DNA of 25,397 nucleotides from Larix sibirica (Eukaryota > Streptophyta > Pinopsida > Pinales > Pinaceae), in the NCBI GenBank assembly GCA_004151065.3, contig NWUY0300007969.1, forward strand, positions 14,937-40,333, given 5' to 3'. Each line of letters begins with the position of its first letter. Position 1 is the stretch's first letter. The translations under genes and the position numbers were made by a program. The notes beneath the pieces are model-generated. The model saw only the letters and a program-made list of their open reading frames with translations, did no database searches and was not told where the DNA came from. Of this stretch, positions 9,330 through 17,987 are shown piece after piece.

Positions 9330-9976
9330 CACAAGGTGTTCATTATACAAAAGACTTCATCCATTAGGTACCTTCCAACCCCCCCTTTCAGATCAAGTAG
9401 TCTTCTGCTCAATTGCATGTACTTGCACCTCCTTTTCCATGGTCAAAGGAGGATGTTTGTAAAATTTTGACATCCATTACATGTGTAAAAGGGATAGCTT
9501 GAGTAAGTCACTTATGTCATGGAACCTTTGGAGTGTTTTTTACGTAGTTGAACTTAGATCCTAGTGATCAAAGTTCAGCATGGTTTTTTCACTCACACCT
9601 CCAAAGTCAAAGTGTGGTATAACATAGGTGCCTCAGGTTGGTGTCTAAGTTCTTATGGTTTAATGTCAAAATTAGTCATTCTCCATGGTCCTAACATCAT
9701 GCATGGAATATTTGTTCCCTTGGAGAAGTAAAATTGGCAAGAAACTATGTAAAAATCACTAGAGGGGGTCAAATATCAAAAAGGGGATATTCCTAGCACA
9801 TTGCTCCCTCAATAAAGAGCATATATGGGCCTCCCCTCATCCAAGGGATAAAGGTGGCACCCTTACCCACCTCATGATCCATCTCCAATTCATTCCCTAC
9901 AAACTAGGGTACACTCTCACCTTGTTTTGGAGTTTAACTCCACGTGCGGCCCCTCTCTCTTGAGTTACATGGAGAT
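9330..9976. other. No gene recognised
   Basis: This stretch may be the continued pol region of the element with the PBS at 8322. A fragment NIGASGWCLSSYGLMSKLVI (about 9625) vaguely recalls a protease DxGA core followed by a hydrophobic helix, but the Asp reads Asn and the rest does not follow. Nothing else could be identified. Confidence 0.35.
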
Positions 9977-10365
9977 GTGACACATTAGGGTTTTGTAGGG
10001 TTAGTTAAACTTAGTTAACTCCTAAATTTTCTCAATCTTTTCTAGTAGTGGTGCATTTCTCCTCATGTGCATGCATGTATGTGGATTTGGATGGATCTCC
10101 TATATCTCATCCTAGAGGTGGTGCATTGGATACCAAGTTAGGCCTAGTTCACTCCTAAATTTGATCTAGTTCTCATGGAGAGGTGGTGCATTAGGGTTTT
10201 GGAGGGATATTTAAACACAGTTAACTCCTTAAATCACTTAATTTATCCTAGAGGCAGCACATTGGAGGCTTTGTTAACCCCAACTAACTCATCCACTTGC
10301 TCCAATTCTCCTCCACATGGTGCATTAGGGTTTTGGAGGGATCAATTAGGGTTTTGGATCCCCTA
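9977..10365. repeat. ~68-bp degenerate tandem array with telobox motifs
   Basis: Six diverged units begin with GTGGTGCATT or a close variant at 9977, 10048, 10118, 10183, 10254 and 10317, giving spacings of 63-71 bp. Common parts are GGTGCATTAGGGTTTTGGAG, AGTTAACTCCTAAAT and CTAGAG. TTAGGGTTT, the reverse complement of the telobox AAACCCTAA, occurs perfectly at 9985, 10191, 10325 and 10346. The array abuts the copia-type LTR starting at 10379. No coding potential stands out; the open frame at 10175-10384 is internal to the repeats. Confidence 0.8.
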
Positions 10366-10378
10366 CATGTGTCACCAT

Positions 10379-10968
10379 TGTTGATTTTTCTTAGCAATTA
10401 GATGTTTTTAAATTTTTATAACTTATCTATCACTTAAACATAAATTGCATGCATATAAAGGATCGATGAAAGAAACACATTCACATTAGACACAATGTTT
10501 ACCTTAGGAAAACTCTCTCATGGGAAAAACCCAACAACTTCTCTAGATAAGATTATTCAACAAGATACAATGTCAAATATAATGCCCAGCACTAGATACA
10601 TAACCAAAATAATGATAGATAAGAAAGATACAGAATAACCTCTAAGTAGTTGATCCCTTTTGAGAACGAAGAAGAGAGCGAAAGATAGTAAACCCCAAAA
10701 GATGTATTCTTGATGCCTCTTGATCACTTGTATAATATTCCTTGGATATACACACTTTCCTCCTTGCTTGAGTGAATTAGTGTGTCCCAAATGAGGCAAA
10801 TTCACTTCTACTTATACTAGAAAGGTCACTTTTCTTACTGGGCCGACTTGACCCTTTTGACTGGGTCATTTTCTCTTTAACTGGTCCGACTTGTTCTTGG
10901 TCTTGTTATTATTATTTCTTGTGGAGTAGACATAAGAACATCTTCCAATGCTACTAGAAACATCAACA
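10379..10968 (-). mobile_element. Copia-type LTR, minus orientation
   Basis: On the minus strand the segment starts TGTTGATG (10968) and ends TCAACA (10379), giving a perfect 6-bp terminal inverted repeat TGTTGA/TCAACA and a length of 590 bp. GGGAG (10973-10969) directly precedes it and fits the end of a polypurine tract, which marks it as a 3' LTR. A TATA-like TATAAGTA lies at 10816-10809 (minus). Near 10535-10513 the minus strand reads GTTGGGTTTTTCCCATGAGA, followed by GTTTTCC and AAACATTGTGTC, a pattern typical of the transcribed region of plant copia LTRs. No target-site duplication can be tested because the internal part beyond the N at 10974 is not recognisably copia. Confidence 0.7.
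10809..10816 (-). promoter_or_regulatory. TATA-like box of the copia-type LTR
   Basis: TATAAGTA on the minus strand, about 150 bp inside the LTR start. Position within the LTR fits a U3/R boundary. No transcript start can be read from sequence alone. Confidence 0.35.
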
Positions 10969-10973
10969 CTCCC

Positions 10974-10974
10974 N
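10974..10974. other. Single N at the LTR/polypurine boundary
   Basis: The N lies 6 bp outside the LTR edge, where the copia internal region should begin. Beyond it no copia pol sequence is recognisable, so this may be a join between contigs. Confidence 0.5.
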
Positions 10975-12320
10975 CATCCGGGGACTACCATAAAATATTT
11001 ACCAAGCAAAGGAAGAAGCAAATGGAGAAGGGAGGAAAACGAGTGAGCGAGTGCTTCAACACTCTTGGTTCCTATTAATGTATTGTGATGTCTCGCATAA
11101 GGTTGTGATAGACACTTTTATGCCATGATGTTGATTCTATGTATTGTTTGACTGAGAGGGGAAAGCATGCTTATAGGTTCTTTCATGCCTAAAAAACTAG
11201 GGTAGACACCTCCGTTCAGGGTGGCCCTTATTGTATATAGACCCCCTTATCCAACTTGGTACCCTCAGGTTATCAACAATGGAATTGTATATCGGCGAAT
11301 GTGTAGTAGATTGGAATCCATGATCTAATTAAGATGCCAATGGATCCTCTCAAAAGTTCTAAAGAAATTCATGCTCTCTGTAACACAATGCTTCTTTACC
11401 TGTTTGATGACGAGAAGAGAGCTAATGATAATGAATATTTTCCAAATCTAAAGGTTGAAGACAATTTCCAATCCCATGTACAAGACATATTGTTTTGCTT
11501 GGTTATTTGTTGCCTTTCCAATGCCCAAAGAAAAATTTAATATCATTTATCCACCAAAATCCATAAAAACTCCCCCACACCTACCACCCCAAACATTCAA
11601 TACGTTAATTATAAATTAACAATGCTTAACTTTTCTCAATTGTGAATCCCTCCAAATTTCTTTTAAAATATATTAGGGATGCCTCCCATATTTCTTTTAA
11701 AAGAAACTCCACAAAGTGGGAATAAAAAACCCTAATTCATCTACCCATTAGCACTAATTATAAATTAATGATGGGTGCTTGAGATAACCAATTTCTCTTT
11801 CCTTACATTTTGGTTTCAAGATATTTTGAAATCACTCAATCATCATCAACATAACCATTACTTTGATTTTCCACGTTCCCATTTTGATTAATCTTTTTAT
11901 AGTGTTATTAATAAACTCTTTGTTTTAATGTACATGGAGTACCAATTATCATCACGACCTAAGTGGTTTTGGGGTTGTAATTGCCACTATAGTGGGCTAT
12001 AGTATTGATGTCGTAGAATAATTTCATATATTTTTGAAATATATGATATTTGTTTGGACGCATGTACTTTGTTAATATTTATCATTTTTTTTTAAATTTG
12101 CGTGTATCAAATTTATAGAGTGTTTTCATATTTAGTTCATATTAAAAATTATTTATAAAAATGGTTTATTTTTCTTGTTAGGGGGACATTGGTATAATGA
12201 ATGAGGCTTGCATTACACTTCCTATTTACACATAAGCAAATTAAAACCCACTTTCTTATGGCCATAGTTTATGTCGATTGAGTTGTGGTCAAATAATAAA
12301 TCTTTGAGAGTTTTTCCATT
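10975..12320. other. Non-coding spacer, no firm gene
   Basis: A 68-codon open frame at 11334-11540 (plus; begins MPMDPLKSSKEIHALCNTML) has no recognised domain and no supporting context. The rest is A+T-rich. A perfect 10-bp inverted repeat with a 3-nt loop (TCATATATTT / AAATATATGA) lies at 12024-12046. The strings ATTTCTTTTAAAA near 11657 and 11690 are short direct repeats. Confidence 0.45.
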
Positions 12321-12822
12321 ACTAGCCCATATTCAATTTTCAAAGAGAGAGTGCATTTGCCATCTAAAATTAGGAATCGCTAGAATGACATGTCCTAAGA
12401 GTGATACTCCAGTAACTCCAAATCTTGAAACTTGATCTCGATAGATATGCATATATTCTAGTAATGAGATAAGGGCATTTGGGAGGAAGTACATCCCCAA
12501 CTCCAACCGAAAAATAAAAGATGTCTCAATCCAAAAAGAAATAAACAAGCATAGATCCATCTTAAAAGGGGATCTACCAAGCACCGAGAGGGATCAAATC
12601 TCCTAGAGGACTGTGTGGGTGTGAATGAGAGAATCAGCGAATGCTGCGTGGAGGTAATTAAGAGATGAGAGCTAACAATGAAGCATACAGGTTGTCGTTG
12701 GATGGTGAAAGTGGTGGGAGACATGAAGAGGGGGAAGAATGGAGCAGCGAAAGAGGAGAGATGGAAGATGCCGAAAGAGTGGAGCGAGGAGTCGAATACG
12801 AGCTCACTCAAGGAGTGAGATT
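12321..12822. other. Possible element leader, unidentified open frames
   Basis: Both strands hold open frames: minus 12458-12835 (125 codons, hydrophobic, Ser/Phe-rich) and plus 12665-12856 (63 codons, Glu/Arg/Gly-rich). They are antisense to each other and neither shows a known motif. The purine bias of the plus strand at 12690-12790 opens both frames. If the minus-strand PBS-like site at 12823 is real, this would be the leader of that element. Confidence 0.3.
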
Positions 12823-12834
12823 GCTCTCGTACCA
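12823..12834 (-). other. PBS-like site on the minus strand
   Basis: TGGTACGAGAGC (minus) matches TGGTATCAGAGC at 10 of 12 positions. It follows a small candidate LTR at 12852-13074 on the same strand, with a 17-nt gap that is longer than usual. Confidence 0.3.
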
Positions 12835-12851
12835 ATATAATAGAGTACCAA

Positions 12852-13074
12852 TGTAATATCGGGATATTCTCAAATAATTATGAAATAACCCACATTTTGA
12901 ATAATTGGTAAATATAAGATGATGATATCTTTTACAATTGAAACCCTGCCTTTAAATATGGCTTAGGCACCTATTTGGAGGAGTCATGTTCTCTTTACAA
13001 TAATAATAATTACTAGTTGATTATTAATTTATATATTATGTATTGTCATTAGTAATATTATTATTTATGTAACA
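12852..13074 (-). mobile_element. Candidate small LTR, minus orientation
   Basis: On the minus strand the segment begins TGTTACAT at 13074 and ends ATATTACA at 12852, starting TG and ending CA, 223 bp. It contains CAAATAGGTGCCTAAGCC, with an A+T-rich ATATTTAAAGG nearby that could serve as promoter. A PBS-like site follows. No second copy lies in the window, so the call rests only on ends and context. Confidence 0.25.
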
Positions 13075-13398
13075 GTACTGCAAAAGGAAATTTATTGTGG
13101 TGAGACTAATATGTTCACACATATTTTGACCCCTCCAGCTATGGAGGAGGCAAGACCTTCTCATTAGTACTGAACATATGATATCCCAGATTTCGATACT
13201 GGAAAGGTAAGGGACCATGTTTCTACGGTGGTTTCACTACTAAAGAATATTTTAGAAGATGACTATGCCACCTATAAGTTGTGAAAAACACTATGTGGGA
13301 TATATGAAGTTACAAAAGATGACAAAGGGATATGTGCCCCATTACTTTAGACAAATCTTCAATTGGTTCAAAATAAAAGAAGAAAAAGGATTGGCCTA

Positions 13399-13814
13399 GA
13401 ATTTCGATTATACACGCAAGTGCATGGTTATGACATCAAGAATGTGATGTTAGATTTGGCATCCAATGTGAACATACTTCCAAATAAATCGTGGGAAGCT
13501 CACCTCTAGTTTACTCTCCTATTCAGCTAAGAATGGAAAACCAATATCGCATATTCCTAATTGGTCAATTACCGAATGTTGAAGTTGATCTAGGAGGCAT
13601 CAAGACCACCATGGATTTTGAAGTAATTGAGATCATGGGAGGAATTGATCCTTACCCAAAATTGTTGGGGATAGAGTGGGTTTATGAAAATTATGGCGTA
13701 ATCGATTTAAAGAATAGAACAATGACCTTTGAAGCTGATGGCATGAAGGTGACACAACCTTTAGACCCCCACTATGGATCGCGATATATTGACCCAGTAC
13801 AAGGAAATATGTAA
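13399..13814 (+). pseudogene. Gypsy retropepsin-like protease relic
   Basis: The frame starts EFRLYTQVHGYDIKNVMLDL and continues ASNVNILPNKSWE, then stops. A second frame (13491-13814) carries VYSPIQLRMENQYRIFLIGQ, LPNVEVDLGGIKTTMDFEVI, EIMGG, PYPKLLGIEWVYENYGVIDL and KNRTMTFEADGMKV. This is the fold of plant gypsy proteases: an LD-x-(G/A)-S-x-V-N-(I/V)-(L/M)-P active-site loop, then DFxV, then PxLLGxxWxxxxxxxID. The loop reads LDLASNVNILP, so the usual Gly is Ala and a usual Asp is Asn. The protease cleaves the element polyprotein. A frameshift lies near 13490. The last 150 bp lead directly into the gag-like piece. Confidence 0.75.
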
Positions 13815-14470
13815 AGAGATGTCCTGGATAATATATACTCCTTGATGGAAGGCAAGAGAGAATACTATGTGAACCCAACAGTGGAAGGATCAGTAAGTTG
13901 AGGAGTATTTACTCATTTGATAGTGATTCTGGAGAAGCTTGGGACAACTAACAGAATGGGAGACATGAACTCTCTTCTATGCATTGCACAATGATTAAAT
14001 CAGTCCGATGGATCGGGGTTGAAGTTAGAAATCCACCAATATATGACAACACCAATGGCTTGGACAAGTTCTTATAGAAAATGGACTCTTCAGTTGTGGA
14101 AGAATATCGCATGGACGTATTGGATATAACACTCAGAGGGACTCTCGCAATATGGTGGGAGATGCACAAGGATGATCTTCTTGACTAGGACACAACCCAT
14201 CTAGCATTGATGATCGTATTCAATCTATCTACACATGCCAACAGAACGATAGATGTCTATATGAGGGAGACCAATCCCTACACCCACATTGAGTTATGCG
14301 AACATTGGTGGGAATCCGATAATCTACAGCTTGATTTTTGGGTTCATCATTTTTTCCATGAGCTGGGACCTATCCCTAAGGCTTGGTACCTGCATGAGGA
14401 GACATGTGACAAACTAGATGTTGGAAGAAAATGCGCAAATTTTTTTGTCAAGACTTTTCTTTTTCCATGA
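13815..14470 (+). pseudogene. Gag-like domain downstream of protease
   Basis: After a linker (DVLDNIYSLMEGKREYYVNP, then TVEGSVS and, one frame over, LRSIYSFDSDSGEAWDN), the frame reads SVRWIGVEVRNPPIYDNTNG and LDKFL. Next come VVEEYRMDVLDITLRGTLAI and WWEMHKDDLLD, then HIELCEHWWESDNLQLDFWV and HHFFHELGPIPKAWYLHEET. This follows the retrotransposon gag pattern: a W/F-G-x-x-PPxYxG start, an R-x-x-x-L-xxL-xGxAxxWW helix, a central helix with W, then FxHxLxxxPxxWYxxxE. Gag forms the particle shell and normally lies before protease. Here the linker joins protease and gag-like domain without any LTR or foreign sequence, so the order seems native. Stops and frameshifts occur at about 13812, 14078 and 14186. 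Confidence 0.65.
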
Positions 14471-14820
14471 ACAGTGACTCAGTAACAAAAGCATTAATAG
14501 CAATTAGGAAAGCTTTGTTCACATATCAGTTGCAAAACGTGGGGCACTCAAACATTTGTCCCGCCCATCAAACACTATTGGATCTCACTTTAGTAAAACC
14601 TGTAGTGGTAGCCCCTCTTTGTTGCGTAAAGGTGGAGTAGGAGGACTCAAATCCGGACGAATTGGAATACTTGCAACATTTAACTTTCAAAGAGTCTAGA
14701 GGATCCAGAGAAGTGTGAAAGACAAAACCAGAGGAGACTGGAGCACTTTACACACTGACATCTGAAACTACAAAAATTCAATATTGGCATAGAGGATAAT
14801 CCAAAAATGGTGCCTATCAG
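14471..14820 (+). pseudogene. Linker between gag-like domain and RT
   Basis: Fragments include MNSDSVTKALIAIRKALFTY, then NPDELEYLQHLTFKESRGSR and EV, then a short piece with IQYWHRG near 14780. The acidic NPDE-x-x-YLQ piece and the following strand resemble the pre-RT linker of this gypsy group. No catalytic motif is present. Confidence 0.5.
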
Positions 14821-15660
14821 AGATTATTGGGATGAATAAACTGTATCCAAGACAGCATCTCTCTTGAAGGAATATGATGACATATTTCCGAATAATTTCA
14901 TAGAGCTTGAGGGAATCCAAAGGGATTTTGGCGAAATGAAAATGGCAGTGAATCCAGATGCTAAGCCTGTAAAGCACTGTCCATACAGACTGAATCCCTG
15001 AGTGAAACAAAAGGTGAAAAAGAGATTGACCATATGCTCAATGCCAGGTTGATCTTTACCGTAGATGAATCCGATTGGACTAGCCCTATAGTAATCTAAA
15101 GCAAGAAAGACACGGAGGATATAAGAGTCTATGTCAACTATTGATGCCTAAATGTTGCATGCATCCACGATCCATTCCCAACACCGTTCAATGATGAAGT
15201 TTTAGATCAAGTGGCAGGAAATGAATCCTATTCTTTCACAAATGGATTTTCAGACCATCACCAAGTCCAAATCACAGAAGAGGATAAAAAGAAGACAAAT
15301 TTCACAACATAATGGGGATCATTCACCTACAATGTCATGCCATTCAGCTTGAAGAACGTCCCTATTGTTTTCTCCAAGATAGTGATCGCAACTTTCAAAG
15401 GATTTCTCCATAAGTTTTTATAGGTCTACCTAGACGATTAGATAGTCTACATCCTATTGAAAGTTCATGTCGTGTTACTCTATTTAATGCTAGATCGCTG
15501 CAGAAAATGCATTTTTTGCGTTCCTTTTGGCAACCTATTTGGACACATTGTCTGTCGCAATGGAATACTGGTAGACTTTATGAAAATTGCCACAAATGTC
15601 AATTTACAAGCACCTACATCAACCAAACGACTGCATTATACTTTAGGGCATACATGATAC
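14821..15660 (+). pseudogene. Gypsy reverse transcriptase relic
   Basis: Reads DYWDE*TVSKTASLLKEYDD and IFPNNFIELEGI, then PDAKPVKHCPYRLNP. After a frameshift come LIFTVDESDWTSPIVI, DIRVYVNY*CLNVACIHDPF, PTPFNDEVLDQV, YSFTNGFSDHHQVQI, VMPFSLKNVPIVFSKIV and VYLDD, then CIFCVPFGNLFGHIVCRNGI and LHYTLGHT. These are the gypsy RT steps in order. The first catalytic Asp, normally in SFTDG(F/Y)SGY, reads Asn (AAT, 15241-15243). The YLDD pair is kept at 15433-15438, followed at once by a stop. A short stretch normally between LDRCR and KCIFC seems missing near 15500. Confidence 0.85.
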
Positions 15661-15689
15661 TACATGTGATTTATCCACAACTATGCATC

Positions 15690-16190
15690 GATCACAATGC
15701 CATTGGAGTAGTTGTTAAAGAAGGTTGAAGCTTTCAATTAGACCAAATATTGTGAAAAGGCGTTTGTGGCACTGAAATAAATAATGGTTGGTGTCCCTAT
15801 TTTGACATTTCCCGACTGGAACAACTAATTCCACGTACATGTTGACGCATCAAGCATTTCCCTTGGCATCATATTAGCTCAAATGGGGGAAGTCGAGATG
15901 GATCGTCTAATTTATTTCGATAGAAGAAAGAGGGAACAGTTGGAGATGATCTAATGCTCTTCAAAAATTTCGTCACTATCTGCTAGGACCCTTAAGTTCT
16001 TCACTAATCATTCAACTCTCAAGTACTTGGTGAACAAACTTGTGTTAGAAGGCTATATATGTGGGTGGTACTTTTATTCCAAGATTTTCCATTTGAATTT
16101 ATGACAATCCCATAAAGTATAATCATGGACCTGATCACCTATAGCAAATAGAATCCAGTGAAGTAGACAGACCTATTGATGATCAGTTAT
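15690..16190 (+). pseudogene. Gypsy RNase H relic
   Basis: Pieces read FHVHVDASSISLGIILAQMG (first catalytic Asp codon GAC at 15844-15846), then LQKFRHYLLG, FFTNHSTLKYLVNKLVL and DNPIKYNHGPDHL-like sequence in different frames. These match the RNase H region of gypsy pol, which degrades the RNA strand during reverse transcription. The TDHxALKYL motif has Asn for its Asp (AAT, 16006-16008). The region around the catalytic Glu (normally in the Y-S-x-x-E-R-E segment) is shortened and not recognisable. Several stops interrupt it. Confidence 0.7.
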
Positions 16191-16199
16191 TGCACACAA

Positions 16200-17485
16200 C
16201 ACTCTTTAGAGTAGAAGCAATTCCATATCATCTAGAAGAAATCACATTATTTCTCATGACTAGGAAGGCACCTAATAATAATTCCATAATACAGAAACAC
16301 CACCTAGTTGTACGAGTTGTGGAATACCAGCTGATTCCAGGATAACTCTATAAGTTGGAAATTGATGGGATTTTATGACGCTTCGTACTAGACCATGAGC
16401 GATAGAGCATTTTGTGGGAATGTCATGTCGTTGTTGTGGGTGGACATATTAGCGAAAAAAGCTACATGATGGAAGATACTGCAAGTAGGGATTTGGTGGC
16501 CTGCGATGTTAAAATATGGTAAGGAATATGCCAGAAAATGTGATGTATGACAGCGCATTGGTAGACCGTCACAAAGAGATGAACTTCCACTCTATCCAGT
16601 TTGAACATTGTAGCCATTTGAAAAATGGGCAATTGATTTTGTGGGACCTATTAACCCACTTGCAAAACATTCTACATCTCTTTATATCATCACCGCAACA
16701 AACTACTTAACTAGATGGACCGAAGCAACACTAGTTCAATATTGCTCTGCAAAACAACTACTAAATTCATCTATGAAAATATTATCACTCGGTTTGGATG
16801 TCCGAGAAGCCTCACAAGTGACCAAGGTAAGCACTTCTTGAGTATCACCATTGAAGCATTGACATGGGAATTTATGGTACAATGCCATAAAAACAGTCCA
16901 TATCATCTGTAAGTAAACGACACAGTAGAAGCTTTTAATAAAATCATGGAGGTCGGGCTGACAAAAGTATGTTGCACAAATCGGGATGATTGGGACGATT
17001 GAATACCAACTGTATTATGGGCCTACAGGACCACTACAAAGAAATTGCATAAACAATCTTCATTCCGGCTAGTATATGGGAGAGAAGTAGTTGTTCCAGT
17101 AGAATTTGTGGTTCCAAGTCTCTATATCGCACGCATTATACACATGATAGAAGAAGAACCAGTTGTTAAACGTCTTATAGAACTAATGGAACCTGAAGGA
17201 TCCTACTTCTTGGATGACTATCATGTAATGATTGAAAAAGAGAAACAAAAGGCCTAGAATGATAGGCATATCAAGCATAAACACTTTACCGAAGGTGACC
17301 AAGTCATACTATATGACAACAAGTTTATAAAGCATCAAGGAAAACTCCAAATGCATTGGTTAGGTCCGTTCATTGTTGCAGAAATCAAAGACTTTGGAGT
17401 TGTTAAGCTAGGGAAACTTGATGGTATCCTACATCCAGGTTGGGTGAATAGCGCATGCCTAAAGCCCTACATTTCCGCTCAATAA
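16200..17485 (+). pseudogene. Gypsy integrase relic, D,D35E spacing kept
   Basis: A pre-integrase piece (IIQKHHLVVRVVEYQLIPG) precedes an HHCC zinc finger relic: HVVVVGGHIS and EYARKCDV*QR, whose second Cys codon is TGA (16548-16550). The core reads EKWAIDFVGPINPLAKHSTS (Asp at 16635), LYIITATNYLTRWTEAT, FGCPRSLTSDQGKHF (Asp at 16820-16822) and VNDTVEAFNKIME (Glu at 16928-16930). The last Asp and Glu are in frame with exactly 35 residues between. A frameshift near 16750 separates the first Asp. The C-terminal part has WAYRTTTKKLHKQSSFRLVY and GREVVVPVEF, then HIKHKHFTEGDQVILY and GKLQMHWLGPFIV, ending LKPYISAQ at TAA 17483-17485. No chromodomain follows. Confidence 0.85.
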
Positions 17486-17626
17486 TTCTGCAAGAGGCCA
17501 CTCCTGTCACCAGGAGTGAGTTAGTTAGGACTTAGGTTCTTTTTCAGTCTGATGATTTTTTTAATTTTCAGTTCTTCGTTTTTTCTCTTAGTATAGTTAG
17601 TTGGTAGTTAGTTCAAACCATTGTGG

Positions 17627-17638
17627 TCAGGGGGGGAA
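17627..17638 (+). other. Polypurine-like tract after pol
   Basis: TCAGGGGGGGAA lies 140 bp after the integrase stop. Gypsy elements with extra 3' ORFs often have internal G-rich tracts as well as the one before the LTR. Its role is inferred from position only. Confidence 0.3.
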
Positions 17639-17987
17639 CCCACCAGTTCCAACTCATTTTTCGCAAGTGCCATGTTGTAGCAGTACAATTGTCTTTTCGG
17701 CATTAAAGATTTATTAACTATTAAATCCACTGAATTGGAGCTTGCTTGTATGAACTCTCAATTGGTTGATGCATTCAAGTAAATAATCATACCACCCGTT
17801 CACTATGTCTCGACATTAATGGCTCATCCTCGTGGAGAGGGTTGTCTATTTAAAGCCAATTATTGTTCAAGCACTTTCCATTGCGAAGAATTGAATGACA
17901 ATCGAACTAGAGCCCCCAATACACAGTAAGCTTTGACCATCCAAAAGACTAGTTATCCAATTCATATACCAATGATGAACACCAGAG
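17639..17987. other. Untranslated spacer between pol and the accessory ORF
   Basis: No extended frame with recognisable motifs. The 143-codon minus-strand frame at 17867-18298 overlaps and runs antisense to the accessory ORF and is best seen as a shadow of it. Confidence 0.4.

Noticed and set aside
9985-10354. Interstitial telomere tract
   Set aside because: TTAGGGTTT occurs singly in longer units and is not an uninterrupted TTTAGGG array, so it is a telobox-bearing repeat and not a telomeric tract.
10557-10805. 82-codon minus-strand frame inside the copia-type LTR
   Set aside because: It lies wholly within a bounded LTR and has a membrane-like but unspecific composition caused by T-rich sequence.
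12458-12835. 125-codon minus-strand frame, the longest open frame of its region
   Set aside because: Hydrophobic Ser/Phe-rich translation antisense to a purine-rich tract. No motif, and an equally open frame lies on the other strand, so composition explains it.
13399-17485. Plant pararetrovirus instead of a retrotransposon
   Set aside because: An integrase with D,D35E follows RT-RNase H, and no movement protein was seen. This fits Ty3/gypsy and not an episomal pararetrovirus.
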